From positions 1 to 63,295 of the forward strand of contig PDSY01000003.1 in the NCBI GenBank assembly GCA_002747105.1: a stretch of DNA of 63,295 nt, given 5' to 3'. Origin of the DNA: Flavobacteriales bacterium (GTDB lineage: Bacteria; Bacteroidota; Bacteroidia; Flavobacteriales; Weeksellaceae). A program made the position numbers and the translations under genes. Shown here piece after piece: positions 41,838 to 51,800 of this stretch; within the stretch, counting starts at the first letter, position 1; the number at the start of each line of letters is the position of its first letter. The notes beneath the pieces were generated by a model. The model was not told the origin of the DNA and searched no databases. It saw only the letters and a list, made by a program, of their open reading frames with translations.

Positions 41838-42635
41838 TTATTCTTTTCTAAAATCATTCGGAATTTCACAAACAGGAATAGGGTTCATCTTGTGTTGAGC
41901 AGCCTTGTTCATTCTATCAAAAATTTGAAAAACTTCCCTATCTCTTCCCTCGTAATCATCTATGGTTTTTGTGCCATATTCTTTCTGAATTTTCTCCAAT
42001 TCAGGATAAGTAGCCCCAATTTGTTGCTCATCGGTTCTTTCCTCGTCCCAAAGCCCATCGGTAGGAATGGCATTTTGAATGGATTGCACCAAATTCAACG
42101 CCTTTGCCAACTGATAAACCTCTGTTTTATAAAGGTCGGCTATTGGTGATAAATCTACTCCACCATCTCCATATTTGGTATAAAATCCAATTCCAAAATC
42201 TTCTACTTTGTTCCCTGTTCCACAGACCAAAAGTCCATTAATCTGACCGTAATAATAGAGCGTAAGCATCCTCAACCTTGAGCGAGTATTGGCAAAAGCC
42301 AATTTCTCGTTTGGATACAAATCGTCTCGCACATCAAGGGTTTCGTATAATTTTTCAAAAGTAGGCGTTAAATCCACACTCATGGTTGCTACATTGGGAA
42401 ACCTTTTTTGAAGGTCTTCCATATGTTCCCAAGCTCTATCTACTTGATCTTTTTTTTGTCTAATAGGCATTTCTAAAAGTAAAGTTTTGAGCCCTGTCAT
42501 TGCCGACAAGGTGGAAACTACGCCAGAATCTACACCTCCCGAAACACCAACCACAAAGCCTTCAACTCCCGCTCTTTGAGCATAATCCTTTAGCCAATCC
42601 ACAATATGTGAAATCGTTTTTTGCGTATCAATCAT
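41838..42635 (-). CDS. nadE: NAD+ synthase
   Basis: A 265-residue enzyme that makes NAD+ from nicotinate adenine dinucleotide, ATP and an amine donor. The ATP pyrophosphatase loop VGVSGGVDSGVVSTL (about 27-41) is typical, as are VCGTGNKVEDFGIGFYTKYGDGGVDLSPIADLYKTEV (about 136-172) residues. No glutaminase domain is present, so it likely uses ammonia. First gene of an operon with the barnase and barstar genes, divergent from gldB, an arrangement with nadE next to gldB that occurs in flavobacteria. Confidence 0.93.
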   Translation of the reverse strand: MIDTQKTISHIVDWLKDYAQRAGVEGFVVGVSGGVDSGVVSTLSAMTGLKTLLLEMPIRQKKDQVDRAWEHMEDLQKRFPNVATMSVDLTPTFEKLYETLDVRDDLYPNEKLAFANTRSRLRMLTLYYYGQINGLLVCGTGNKVEDFGIGFYTKYGDGGVDLSPIADLYKTEVYQLAKALNLVQSIQNAIPTDGLWDEERTDEQQIGATYPELEKIQKEYGTKTIDDYEGRDREVFQIFDRMNKAAQHKMNPIPVCEIPNDFRKE

Positions 42636-42737
42636 TATTTAGTTTCTTATTTAAAAAGTAAAAGTAAGGATTTTTTTTGAATTGATGGTTATTGAATTGT
42701 TCGGCTGAAAATTTGTTGATGTGAGTACATTGATACA

Positions 42738-42767
42738 TTGGTACATTAATTAAATTGATTATCTTTG
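42738..42767 (+). promoter_or_regulatory. promoter of gldB
   Basis: TTG (42738-42740), 19 bases, then TATCTTTG (42760-42767), 28 bases before the start codon. Short gatacattg/gtacatt repeats sit in the -33 region. Confidence 0.65.
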
Positions 42768-42795
42768 CCTTCCTATTCATTTAAATTAGTATTCC

Positions 42796-43794
42796 ATGAA
42801 ATTATACATTCACAAGATATTGTATTTAGGGTTGATTATCACAATGATATTTCATCTTCAAAGTTGTAAGGACAAGCATGAAAACCGTTGGGACATTGCT
42901 ATAAACAGCTCAAAATCAAAAGTGAAAATCACAGATATTTCCGAAAAATATTATGATACGACACTCAGTTTGGAAGATTTCAAAAAAGATTTCCCTTGGT
43001 TTCAAGGAGATGAAATTTCGGATGAAGATTTTGTAAAAAGAAGAACCGATTCTTTGGAAGTTGCTGTCTATCAAGAGGCAATAGCGAATATTAAAGTTCC
43101 AAAATTAGAGCAAGAACTCAGCGATTTATTCGCTCATATTAAGCATTATTACCCAAAGTTTGAACAACCGAAAGTCTATATCTTTTCTTCAGCTTTGCAA
43201 ATGGTAAAGCAAACGCCGATGATTTATAATCCTCAAAGCAATGTTTTATTCATTGATATTTCGTCTTTTATGGGAACGAAAAGTAAGTTTTATGAAGGCT
43301 TGGAAGAATACCTTAAAAGTAGTATGAATGCTGAAAATATAGTGGTAAAAGTGGCGGAAGTGATTGTTTCCAATGTTGTTCCTTTTGATAAAAACAATCA
43401 AAAATTTATTGATAAATTGGTTTATCAAGGAAAAAAACAAATCTTATTAGATGCTTTTCTACCGAATATTTCGGACGAACTGAAAATGAATCTCACAAAA
43501 GAGAAATATGCTTGGTCGGTAAGCAATGAGGCGAATATTTGGAATTTCTTTGTAGAAAACGATTTGGTTTTCAGTGCAGATCCGAGATTGGAAGATCGGT
43601 TTATTACAGAAGCCCCTTTTTCAAAATTTTATACCGAAATCGACCGAAAATCTTCTCCTCGAGTGGGTGTTTTTATCGGTTGGCAAATCTGCAAACACTT
43701 TTTGGCAGAAAACCCGAAAGTCAATTTACAAGACTTTTTAAAAATGAATGCAACCATCATATTTAATCAATCAAAATATAATCCTAAAAATTAA
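42796..43794 (+). CDS. gldB: gliding motility lipoprotein GldB
   Basis: A 332-residue lipoprotein. The signal peptide ends in LQSC, with the lipidated Cys at about residue 24. GldB is essential for gliding in Flavobacterium. Here the ISEKYYDTTLSLEDFKKDFPWF and GLEEYLKSSMNAENIV segments are characteristic, and gldC follows immediately, as is usual. It faces nadE divergently. Presence of gldB and gldC does not prove motility, because non-gliding Flavobacteriia carry these genes too. Confidence 0.9.
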   Translation: MKLYIHKILYLGLIITMIFHLQSCKDKHENRWDIAINSSKSKVKITDISEKYYDTTLSLEDFKKDFPWFQGDEISDEDFVKRRTDSLEVAVYQEAIANIKVPKLEQELSDLFAHIKHYYPKFEQPKVYIFSSALQMVKQTPMIYNPQSNVLFIDISSFMGTKSKFYEGLEEYLKSSMNAENIVVKVAEVIVSNVVPFDKNNQKFIDKLVYQGKKQILLDAFLPNISDELKMNLTKEKYAWSVSNEANIWNFFVENDLVFSADPRLEDRFITEAPFSKFYTEIDRKSSPRVGVFIGWQICKHFLAENPKVNLQDFLKMNATIIFNQSKYNPKN

Positions 43795-43798
43795 TACA

Positions 43799-44125
43799 AT
43801 GAGAAAAACGAACATTAATATCGAAGTAGCATTAGATGAAAATCATGTACCTGAAAAAATTACTTGGAATGCCGAAGACGGTGGTGTAGAAAGACAAGAA
43901 ACCAAGGCAACGATGATTTCCGTTTGGGATGATGAAAAAATGGAAGCCCTACGAATTGATTTATGGACAAAAGAAATGCCTGTTGACCATATGAAAAGAT
44001 TTTTTCATCAAATATTAATTTCGTTAGGACACACCTACGAAAGAGCGACAGGCGAGGAAGATGTAGCAGAATGGATACAAGAAATGGCAGAAACTTTTGC
44101 GAATAAATCTGCAATAAAAGGCTAA
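43799..44125 (+). CDS. gldC: gliding motility protein GldC
   Basis: A 108-residue cytoplasmic protein without signal peptide. It follows gldB by four bases, and matches GldC in length and in motifs such as PEKITWNAEDG and RIDLWTKEMPVDHMKRFFHQ. The frame is open further upstream within gldB, but the ATG at 43799 gives the usual GldC N terminus (MRKTNINIEVALDEN). It supports gliding; the biochemical role is not known. Confidence 0.92.
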   Translation: MRKTNINIEVALDENHVPEKITWNAEDGGVERQETKATMISVWDDEKMEALRIDLWTKEMPVDHMKRFFHQILISLGHTYERATGEEDVAEWIQEMAETFANKSAIKG

Positions 44126-44132
44126 GGTTAAA

Positions 44133-44681
44133 ATGCAAGAAATTATAAAAACCCTCCAAAATGGAGGAACCATCCTCTATCCCACCGATACCATTTGGGG
44201 AATCGGTTGTGATGCTACCAATATTGAAGCCATCGAAAAAGTGGCGAAAATTAAAAATCGTGATACTGCAAAGTCTTTCATTATTTTGGTAGAAAACGAA
44301 AAACGATTACAAGATTTGGTAGAGGTACCTGCCATTGCTTGGGATATTATAGATGTGAGCGAAAAACCTATTACCATTATCTATGACAACCCGAGAAATT
44401 TACCCAAAGTATTATTGGCAAAAGACGGAAGCATCGGCATTCGTTTGGTAAAAGATAAATTATGCAAACAAATTATCGGCAAACTGAATAAACCTTTAGT
44501 TTCCACTTCGGCAAATTTGAGTGGAGAGAAAAGTCCGGTTCAGTTTTCGGATATTTCAAAAAGAATTATTGAAAGTGTAGATGCTATCGTAGAAGAAAAT
44601 CAAAACCAAAAATCTAAATATTCGGCTTCTTCTATTATCAAAATATCCGCAGATAATACCGTGAAGGTAATTCGGGAATAA
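44133..44681 (+). CDS. tsaC: L-threonylcarbamoyladenylate synthase
   Basis: A 182-residue YrdC/Sua5-family enzyme that makes threonylcarbamoyl-AMP for the t6A37 tRNA modification. The family core is ILYPTDTIWGIGCDATN (about 15-31), IKNRDTAKSFIIL (about 48-60) and LVSTSANLSGEKSP (about 125-138). It lacks the extra Sua5 domain and has the length of TsaC. It follows gldC by 7 bases and forms a gldB-gldC-tsaC operon. Confidence 0.94.
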   Translation: MQEIIKTLQNGGTILYPTDTIWGIGCDATNIEAIEKVAKIKNRDTAKSFIILVENEKRLQDLVEVPAIAWDIIDVSEKPITIIYDNPRNLPKVLLAKDGSIGIRLVKDKLCKQIIGKLNKPLVSTSANLSGEKSPVQFSDISKRIIESVDAIVEENQNQKSKYSASSIIKISADNTVKVIRE

Positions 44682-44801
44682 TTTTCTTTTTTAGAGGCAA
44701 AAATCAAGGTGCTAAAGTATAATCTTGAAAAAAAACATTCAGTGATTTGACCAATTATCCGTTTAAATTATTTTTCCTATTTTTGGTCATAAATTTAGAC
44801 T

Positions 44802-46871
44802 ATGGCAGACCAATTTAACCCTCGAGATATCACTTGGCTTTCTTTTAACGAAAGAGTAATGCAAGAGGCAAAGGACACTAGTGTTCCTCTTCATTTGAGA
44901 ATTCGGTTTTTGGGAATTTTTTCTAATAATTTAGACGAGTTTTTCCGTGTTCGTGTCGCAGGACTGAAAAGAGCAATGGATTTTAAAAATAAAATCGTTT
45001 TGGATTCTTTTTTTCAGCCCCCTTCCAAAATTTTAAGGGAAATAAATGATATTGTCATTCGCCAACAAGAAGATTTTAATGAAACTTGGGAGCAAATCCA
45101 AGTGGAAATGGCAGAGAACAATGTCTTTATCAAAACTCCAAAAGACCTGAATGAAGAACAAAAAGCATTCGTTACCCAATATTTTGATGAAAAAGTAGAA
45201 AGTGATGTCATACCTATCCTACTTCAAAACGAAACTCCAATGCCTTATCTACGAGACAAAAGTCTATACATAGGCGTTGCCATGCGAAAAACCCAATGGC
45301 TCTACGAGAGTAATTACGCCATTATCGAAGTTCCTTCAAGGCTTTTGGGAAGGTTTGTTTTGCTTCCGTCTGAGGGAGAAGAAAAAAATGTAATGCTTTT
45401 GGAAGATGTCATTATTCACAATCTTCCACATATTTTCTCTTATTTCGGTTATGATGATTTTAAAGCACATTGTTTTAAAGTGACCAAAGATGCCGAATTT
45501 GATTTAGATAATGATATTAATACGACTTTAGCCGATAAAATTGCCAAAGCAGTGAATGATAGACGAAAAGGAAAACCTACTCGCTTTGTGTTTGATAGAG
45601 ATATGGATAAGGCATTGCTCGAATTTTTGATTCAAAAACTGAATTTAACCCAAAAAGACAGCATTATACCAGGGCAAAAAATTCATAACTTTAAGCACTT
45701 TATGGATTTTCCAAATGTCTTCCCTGCTTATAAAACACCAGTGGAACGAACTTCTTTTCTGCATCAAGATTTTGATAACAAAAAAAGAATCAGTGATATT
45801 GTACTAAAAAAAGATATACTGCTCACTTTCCCATATCATAACTACACTCCCGTTATCGATATGCTAAGGGAAGCGGCGATGGATCCTGATGTAAAAACCA
45901 TTCAGATTACCGTTTATCGATTAGCAAGTAACTCTAAGATTGTCAATGCTTTAATCAATGCAGCAAGGAACGGAAAAAGCGTTACCGCAATGATAGAACT
46001 CCGAGCGAGATTCGATGAAGAAAATAATCTAAAATGGAAAAAAAGATTAGAATTAGAAGGCATTAAAGTTTTGGTAGGAATTCCTAATAAAAAAGTTCAT
46101 GCTAAATTGTGCATCATCAAGAAAAGAGCCAATCATAAGACTATTCAGTACGGGTTTATCAGTACGGGGAACTTCAACGAGAAAACAGCCAAAATTTATG
46201 GAGACAACCTCTTGATGACTTCCAATCGGTCGATAATGGCAGACATTAATAAGATTTTTAATTTCTTTAAAAAACCTCGTCAATTGCCAGAGGAAGCCCT
46301 AAAAAATTGCAAAACGCTTTTGGTTTGCCCTCGTTTTATGAGGGAAAAAATCGAATGGCATATCGATAGGGAAATTGCTGAAGCAAAAGCAGGTAGAAAA
46401 GCCAAAATGATTATTAAAGTTAATTCTTTAAGTGATAAAGGCTTGATTAAAAAATTGTACGAAGCTGCCGATGCAGGAGTGAAAATCAAAATGATTATTC
46501 GTGGTATTTATTGTGCCGTTAATAGCAAAAATTTCACTCAGCCAATAGAAAGTATTAGTATTATTGATGAGTATTTGGAACATTCGAGGGTAATGTATTT
46601 CTACAATAAAGGAGCCGAAGATATTTATATTTCATCGGCAGATTGGATGACGAGAAACCTTGACTATCGTGTAGAAGCAGCAGTGAAAATCACGCAAAAG
46701 AACCTGAAACAAGAGATTAAAGATATTTTGAATATTCAACTGAATGATAATGTAAAAGCAAGAGTTTTAGACAATAAAATGAAAAATAAATATGTCAAAA
46801 ACAATAAATCGGAGAAAATTCGCTCTCAAATTGCCACTTACGAATATTTGAAACGAAAAACGAATAAATAA
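44802..46871 (+). CDS. ppk1: polyphosphate kinase 1
   Basis: A 689-residue PPK1, the membrane-associated enzyme that builds polyphosphate from ATP. The N and head domains begin at ITWLSFNERVMQEA; the catalytic core has VYRLASNSKIVNALINAA, AMIELRARFDEENN and HAK at H433 (VHAKLCIIK), which matches the autophosphorylated His; FISTGNFNEKTAKIYGD and EDIYISSADWMTRNLDYRVE follow. A TATTTTTG promoter box lies at 44778-44785. The exopolyphosphatase gene follows after 64 bases, so synthesis and breakdown are paired. Confidence 0.97.
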   Translation: MADQFNPRDITWLSFNERVMQEAKDTSVPLHLRIRFLGIFSNNLDEFFRVRVAGLKRAMDFKNKIVLDSFFQPPSKILREINDIVIRQQEDFNETWEQIQVEMAENNVFIKTPKDLNEEQKAFVTQYFDEKVESDVIPILLQNETPMPYLRDKSLYIGVAMRKTQWLYESNYAIIEVPSRLLGRFVLLPSEGEEKNVMLLEDVIIHNLPHIFSYFGYDDFKAHCFKVTKDAEFDLDNDINTTLADKIAKAVNDRRKGKPTRFVFDRDMDKALLEFLIQKLNLTQKDSIIPGQKIHNFKHFMDFPNVFPAYKTPVERTSFLHQDFDNKKRISDIVLKKDILLTFPYHNYTPVIDMLREAAMDPDVKTIQITVYRLASNSKIVNALINAARNGKSVTAMIELRARFDEENNLKWKKRLELEGIKVLVGIPNKKVHAKLCIIKKRANHKTIQYGFISTGNFNEKTAKIYGDNLLMTSNRSIMADINKIFNFFKKPRQLPEEALKNCKTLLVCPRFMREKIEWHIDREIAEAKAGRKAKMIIKVNSLSDKGLIKKLYEAADAGVKIKMIIRGIYCAVNSKNFTQPIESISIIDEYLEHSRVMYFYNKGAEDIYISSADWMTRNLDYRVEAAVKITQKNLKQEIKDILNIQLNDNVKARVLDNKMKNKYVKNNKSEKIRSQIATYEYLKRKTNK

Positions 46872-46935
46872 ACTATTGAATTTTACACCGAGTGATTTCT
46901 TGAAATGAAATTCAAAAAAACTTAAACCTAAAAAA

Positions 46936-47820
46936 ATGATTATAGCAGCCATAGATATTGGAAGTAATGCAGGAAGATTACTGATTAAAGAAGTGAATAT
47001 TAACTCTAAAGGAAAAGTAAAATTCACAAAACTGAATATGTTACGAATGCCTTTACGATTAGGAATTGATGTTTTTACACAAGGGAAAATTGGTAAAGAA
47101 AGGGAGCAAATGACACTGGATTCGATGAAGGTTTTTAGTGATTTAATGAAAATTTATAAAGTAGAACATTATCGTGCTTGTGCTACGAGTGCCATGAGAG
47201 ATGCTAAAAACGGAGATGACATCAGAAAAAAAATCAAAGCCGAAACAGGCATCAATATCGAAATTATTTCGGGAGATGAGGAGGCAAATTTGATTTATGA
47301 AAATCATTTTGAAGACAACCTTAATCCAAATAAAAATTATCTATACATTGATGTTGGTGGAGGTTCTACCGAACTCATGTTCTTCGAGAATAACGACCTT
47401 AAATACAAGCGTTCTTTTAATATCGGAACCCTTCGTTTGTTGAATAATTTAGTAAAACAAGAAACTTGGGAGGAGATGAAAAAAGAGATAAAAAAACATA
47501 TTATTTCCGATAAACCATTAGTAGGAATAGGCTCTGGAGGAAATATCAACAAAATATTTTCCTTGAGTAAAACCAAAGAAGGTAAACCCATTTCTACGGA
47601 TATTTTACAAGAATATCATGCTATTTTTTCCGAGATGAGTGTAGAAAAAAGAATGAGCAAATTCAAGCTCAGAAGAGATAGAGCGGATGTTATCGTTCCT
47701 GCATTAATGATTTTTAATAAAGTGGTCAATTGGACAAGAATGGAAAAGATATATGTCCCTAAAATTTCCGTTGCCGATGGATTGATTAAAAATATTTATA
47801 AAAATTTAGGAAAGAAATAA
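46936..47820 (+). CDS. ppx: exopolyphosphatase / Ppx-GppA family phosphatase
   Basis: A 294-residue ASKHA-fold phosphatase. The phosphate-1 motif AIDIGSNAGRLLI is at about 4-16, the base in GDEEANLIYE at about 113-122, phosphate-2 DVGGGSTELMF at about 134-144, and GIGSGGNINK at about 194-203. It lacks the C-terminal HD-like domains of E. coli Ppx and is of the short type. It releases phosphate from polyphosphate or converts pppGpp to ppGpp. It pairs with ppk1. Terminator follows. Confidence 0.93.
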   Translation: MIIAAIDIGSNAGRLLIKEVNINSKGKVKFTKLNMLRMPLRLGIDVFTQGKIGKEREQMTLDSMKVFSDLMKIYKVEHYRACATSAMRDAKNGDDIRKKIKAETGINIEIISGDEEANLIYENHFEDNLNPNKNYLYIDVGGGSTELMFFENNDLKYKRSFNIGTLRLLNNLVKQETWEEMKKEIKKHIISDKPLVGIGSGGNINKIFSLSKTKEGKPISTDILQEYHAIFSEMSVEKRMSKFKLRRDRADVIVPALMIFNKVVNWTRMEKIYVPKISVADGLIKNIYKNLGKK

Positions 47821-47834
47821 ATAAATTCGGTCAT

Positions 47835-47868
47835 AAAAAATACCAAAGTCTTAGAACTTTGGTATTTT
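47835..47868. terminator. bidirectional intrinsic terminator
   Basis: aaaataccaaagt and aactttggtatttt form a 13-bp stem with a short loop, between the convergent ppx and T9SS cargo genes. Confidence 0.88.
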
Positions 47869-47890
47869 AATTTGGTTATTAAAAACTCAC

Positions 47891-48733
47891 TTATTGCTTC
47901 ATTACTTTTTCAGCCACTTTTTGACCATTGACCAATCCTGTAACAATGTACATTCCTTTTGGTAAATCGCTCATATTTAAAGCTTTATTTTCAGAAACAA
48001 AAGCAGTTTTAATTAAGTTTCCATTCATATCAAATACTTTCACTTCAGATTTCGTAGCAAAATTGATTTCCTCTTTTACAATTGTATTTTTAATGAAAGA
48101 AATTGATTTTGTGATATCTACATCATTTACACCGAGTATTGTAGTCGTATAAGTCCCAATACCACCCATTACTGCTTCAAAGGTAGTACCACTCTGACAA
48201 GTTCCTTCATTATTCAATGCTCCTTTATGGAAACTCCATTCTGTCTCATTGAAAGTAGCACTTGGCTGAGCATTATTATTTCGTTTTGCATAACCATCTT
48301 TATACTCCCAAGATTGACCTGTTCCATCTCCACCAGTACCATAAACATCTATCACAGAAGAGTCCGAAGTTTTAATAATTCTTAACTTGTCATCTCCATT
48401 TACATTTACTGTAGCACTTTCGATAGAAGTTGTTGCAGATGGAAATTCCGTACCAAAATTATCTTTATTACCATCATAATAAACGTATACAAAAGCATCA
48501 GTTACAGTTCCTAAGTCAGTCAAATCCAAGTCTGATCCCCAAGTCGAATTGGCATTCACCTGTTTTTGCAAAGTGTATTGTGTAAAATCCACAGCACCTT
48601 GTGCATAGATTTCTAATACTTTTGGCGTTCCTCCCGTACAATCTCCGTCAGCAATCATCGTAATAATTGGCGTTTGTGCAATTCCCATTGCAGTCATTCC
48701 TAATCCTAATAATAAAGAATACAACTTTTTCAT
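47891..48733 (-). CDS. secreted T9SS protein, lamin-tail-like domain
   Basis: A 280-residue protein. The signal peptide ends at GIAQ (about 17-20). Residues about 25-150 are beta-rich, with GTPKVLEIYAQGAVDFTQYTLQKQ and DAFVYVYYD, the style of a lamin-tail domain found in secreted bacterial proteins. The last 70 or so residues (VKVFDMNGNLIKTAFVSENKALNMSDLPKG, then KVAEKVMKQ) form a T9SS type A sorting domain. It is exported by type IX secretion. Function unknown; lamin-tail domains often accompany nucleases, but none is seen. Confidence 0.8.
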   Translation of the reverse strand: MKKLYSLLLGLGMTAMGIAQTPIITMIADGDCTGGTPKVLEIYAQGAVDFTQYTLQKQVNANSTWGSDLDLTDLGTVTDAFVYVYYDGNKDNFGTEFPSATTSIESATVNVNGDDKLRIIKTSDSSVIDVYGTGGDGTGQSWEYKDGYAKRNNNAQPSATFNETEWSFHKGALNNEGTCQSGTTFEAVMGGIGTYTTTILGVNDVDITKSISFIKNTIVKEEINFATKSEVKVFDMNGNLIKTAFVSENKALNMSDLPKGMYIVTGLVNGQKVAEKVMKQ

Positions 48734-48875
48734 AACTTTTATATTTTAATAATTTTTATTGATGCAAATTTATTGTTTTTTATTCAATGATAAATTTAAA
48801 TTAAAGTAAATTATTTGTTAAATAAAACAACCCATATTTTTTCCTTAATTTTACGCCAAAATTACAATCTTTCAT

Positions 48876-51800
48876 TTGATAAAAAAAATAATATTTATCA
48901 GTTTTTTTATTTGTGTTAATTTCATTAACGCACAGGTTTTCTCTTGGCAAAACCCCAATAATAAGATAGATACTTTATCAGAAGAGCAAATTGTCACTCG
49001 CAATTTAGAACAAGACTATTTTTCAAGAGATACCCTCCATTTTGTACAGGCACAAAAGCAAATTGTTTTAGAAGATGCCATATTAGCTAAAAATAAAAAA
49101 TCCAAAATTTTAGGCGAACTCAATACCAAAGGAGCCATTATTCGAGGAGTGAGTTTTGGGAATAATCAAGGTTCAGCAATGAGGAGTGTCATGGATTTAA
49201 AAATCAATGGAAAATTATCCAAAGACATCAGCATTACCGCCTCTATCTACGACCAAAACCTACCTGTTCAGGCGGATGGATATACGCAAACCATAGACGA
49301 ATTTGACAAAATTTATATTCAACTGAATATCAAAGATCACTCGACGATTAAAGCGGGACATATCGATTTGGATAAAACCAATACCTATTTTGCCAAATAC
49401 CAAAGGCGAAGTATGGGGCTGGAATTTGATACGAAATTCGGAAAGGAAAATAAAACCTTTTTTAACCTCTCGGCGGGAGTGGCAAGGAGTGAATTTCAAC
49501 GAATGCGTTTTCAGGGAATTGAAGGTAACCAAGGTCCTTATCGACTTCAAGGCAAGAACGAAGAACTCTTTATTTCGATTATCCCCGATTCTGAACAAGT
49601 CTTTATTGATGGCGTTTTAATGAAAAGAGGAGAAAAAAACGATTATACCATTAATTATAATACAGGCGAAATTACCTTCACCAACGCTCGACCGATTTTT
49701 AAACAAAACTTCATTACGATTTCCTACAATTACACCAATCGGAATTATGCCCGATACCTCATTACAGGTGGCGTAAAACATCAACGCAAAAAATGGACAA
49801 CGAGCATTAATTGGTTCTTAGAAAACGACAACAAAAACGCTCCTCTTTCCCTCAATTTAAGCGATGAAGACAAAACAACCTTAGCCTCCGCAGGAAATAA
49901 CCCCGATTTAATGTACGCTCCATCGGGCGTGAAAACCGACTACGATGTCAATAAAATTCTCTATAAAAAAATAATCAACAACAATCAATTTTATTACGAA
50001 TATTCAACCGATGAAAATGATACCCTCTATCAAGTAGCCTTCACTTACTTTGGCGAAAACAAAGGAGATTATCGCATTAAACAAACCATTAATAATGGAA
50101 GAATCTTTGAGTATATCGGTGAAAATAATGGAGATTATAAAGCCGTAAGGAAACTCACCGCTCCTACCAAAACGCAAGTTATTTCCGCCCAATCGGAATA
50201 CCAACTGCATAACGGAAAAGTGGGTTTTGACTTCTCACTCAGCAACCGAGATGTGAATCTGTTTTCATCTAAAAATCAACGAGAAAATATCGGCTATGCA
50301 GGAAGAATTTATGCCCAAAAAACTTTTTCTAAAAAAGATTGGAAAGGTTCTCCGAGCTTTGAATTTCAGCATATCAACAAGCAATTTCATATTTTGGATA
50401 GGATAAATGATGTTGAATTTTCAAGGGATTTTAATTTGGCTCAAGAATTTAATCAAAAGACCCAAAACCGACTGATTTTCTCCTTTAATAATGAATTTAA
50501 AAAACAATCTTTCCTTAATTATCAGTTTAATTATTTAGAAGAAAGAAAGTCCTATCAAGGAATTAAAAATCAAATCGATTTCGCTTGGAAAAAAGGAAAA
50601 TTTAACACCATAGGAGATTTCTCCTATCTGAAAACCAAAGGAGAAACGCTCAATACTCAGTTTGTAAAAGGGCAGGTAGCTACCGAACTATCCCAACCCA
50701 AAGGCAAGTGGAGCATAGGAGGAAGCATGGAACATAACCTCAAAAAAATCAACGCATTAAATGAATACGATACCACGAGTTTCTCTTGGAAAGAAGTTTT
50801 TTTAGGCAAAAAAATAGGCGATTCTGCACGAACTTATTTAGATGCAAAAATCTACTTCCGAGATAATGACTCTATTCGGAACAATCAACTTACTGATGTG
50901 AATCGGTTAGTGGGTTTTCAAGCTAAAAGTGAAATTATCAAAACCAAAAACACCCAATTCAATACGCTTATTCATTACCGAAAATTTTTCTATCAGGTGG
51001 ACAATTCAGCATCAAAATTCAATCAAGATTTCGTGATTGGAAATGTAGAATACCGCCAAAAATTATGGGAAAATGGGCTTCGTTTTCAAGCCTTTTATGA
51101 ATTAGGAAACGGTCAGGAAGCTTTGCGAGAGTTCCAATACATCAAAGTAACAGACGGACAAGGCGTTTATAAATGGACAGATTATAACGGTGATGGCGTT
51201 CAGCAATTGGACGAGTTCGAAGTGGCAGAATATTCGGATTTAGCTCAGTACATTCGAGTTTACACCAATGCGACCCAATATGTACCATCTAACAAAAATA
51301 GCCTAAAACTGAATTTATCCATTCACCCTGCCTTAATTTTCAAATCAAAAAATAAATTTTTGAAACGCTGGGATTTTAACTTTTCACTCTATTCCCAAAA
51401 TTCATTTTTTAAGAAAAATAAAGTGTTAATCCTCAATCCTTTTGAAAAAAATAAAGACCAAATTCTTAAAAATCAAAATTTCTTAGCCTTAGCGAAATTT
51501 AAAAATACAGCTTCCTCTGGTTGGAGTATTAGTTACCGATTTAATGCAAATAATAATCTTATCAATGCTAATTTCAGTAAAGAAGAACGAATGCTGAATG
51601 CTCATTTCGTAAATATCGGTTATCGTTTTAGTAAAACCCTAAATTTCAGTTGGGAAAACAGTTTTCAAGACATCAAAAATAGCTCAGAGAATTTCAAATC
51701 AAGGGATTTCACACTGCATAATTTTGAAACGCAACCCAAACTGACTTACCAATTTTCAACTCGTATTCAGTCGGAAATCTCCACAGGTTTTAAACATAAA

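Noticed and set aside
42738..42800. A riboswitch upstream of gldB/nadE
   Set aside because: The short gatacattg/gtacatt repeats do not build a recognised aptamer fold; they are better explained as promoter surroundings.
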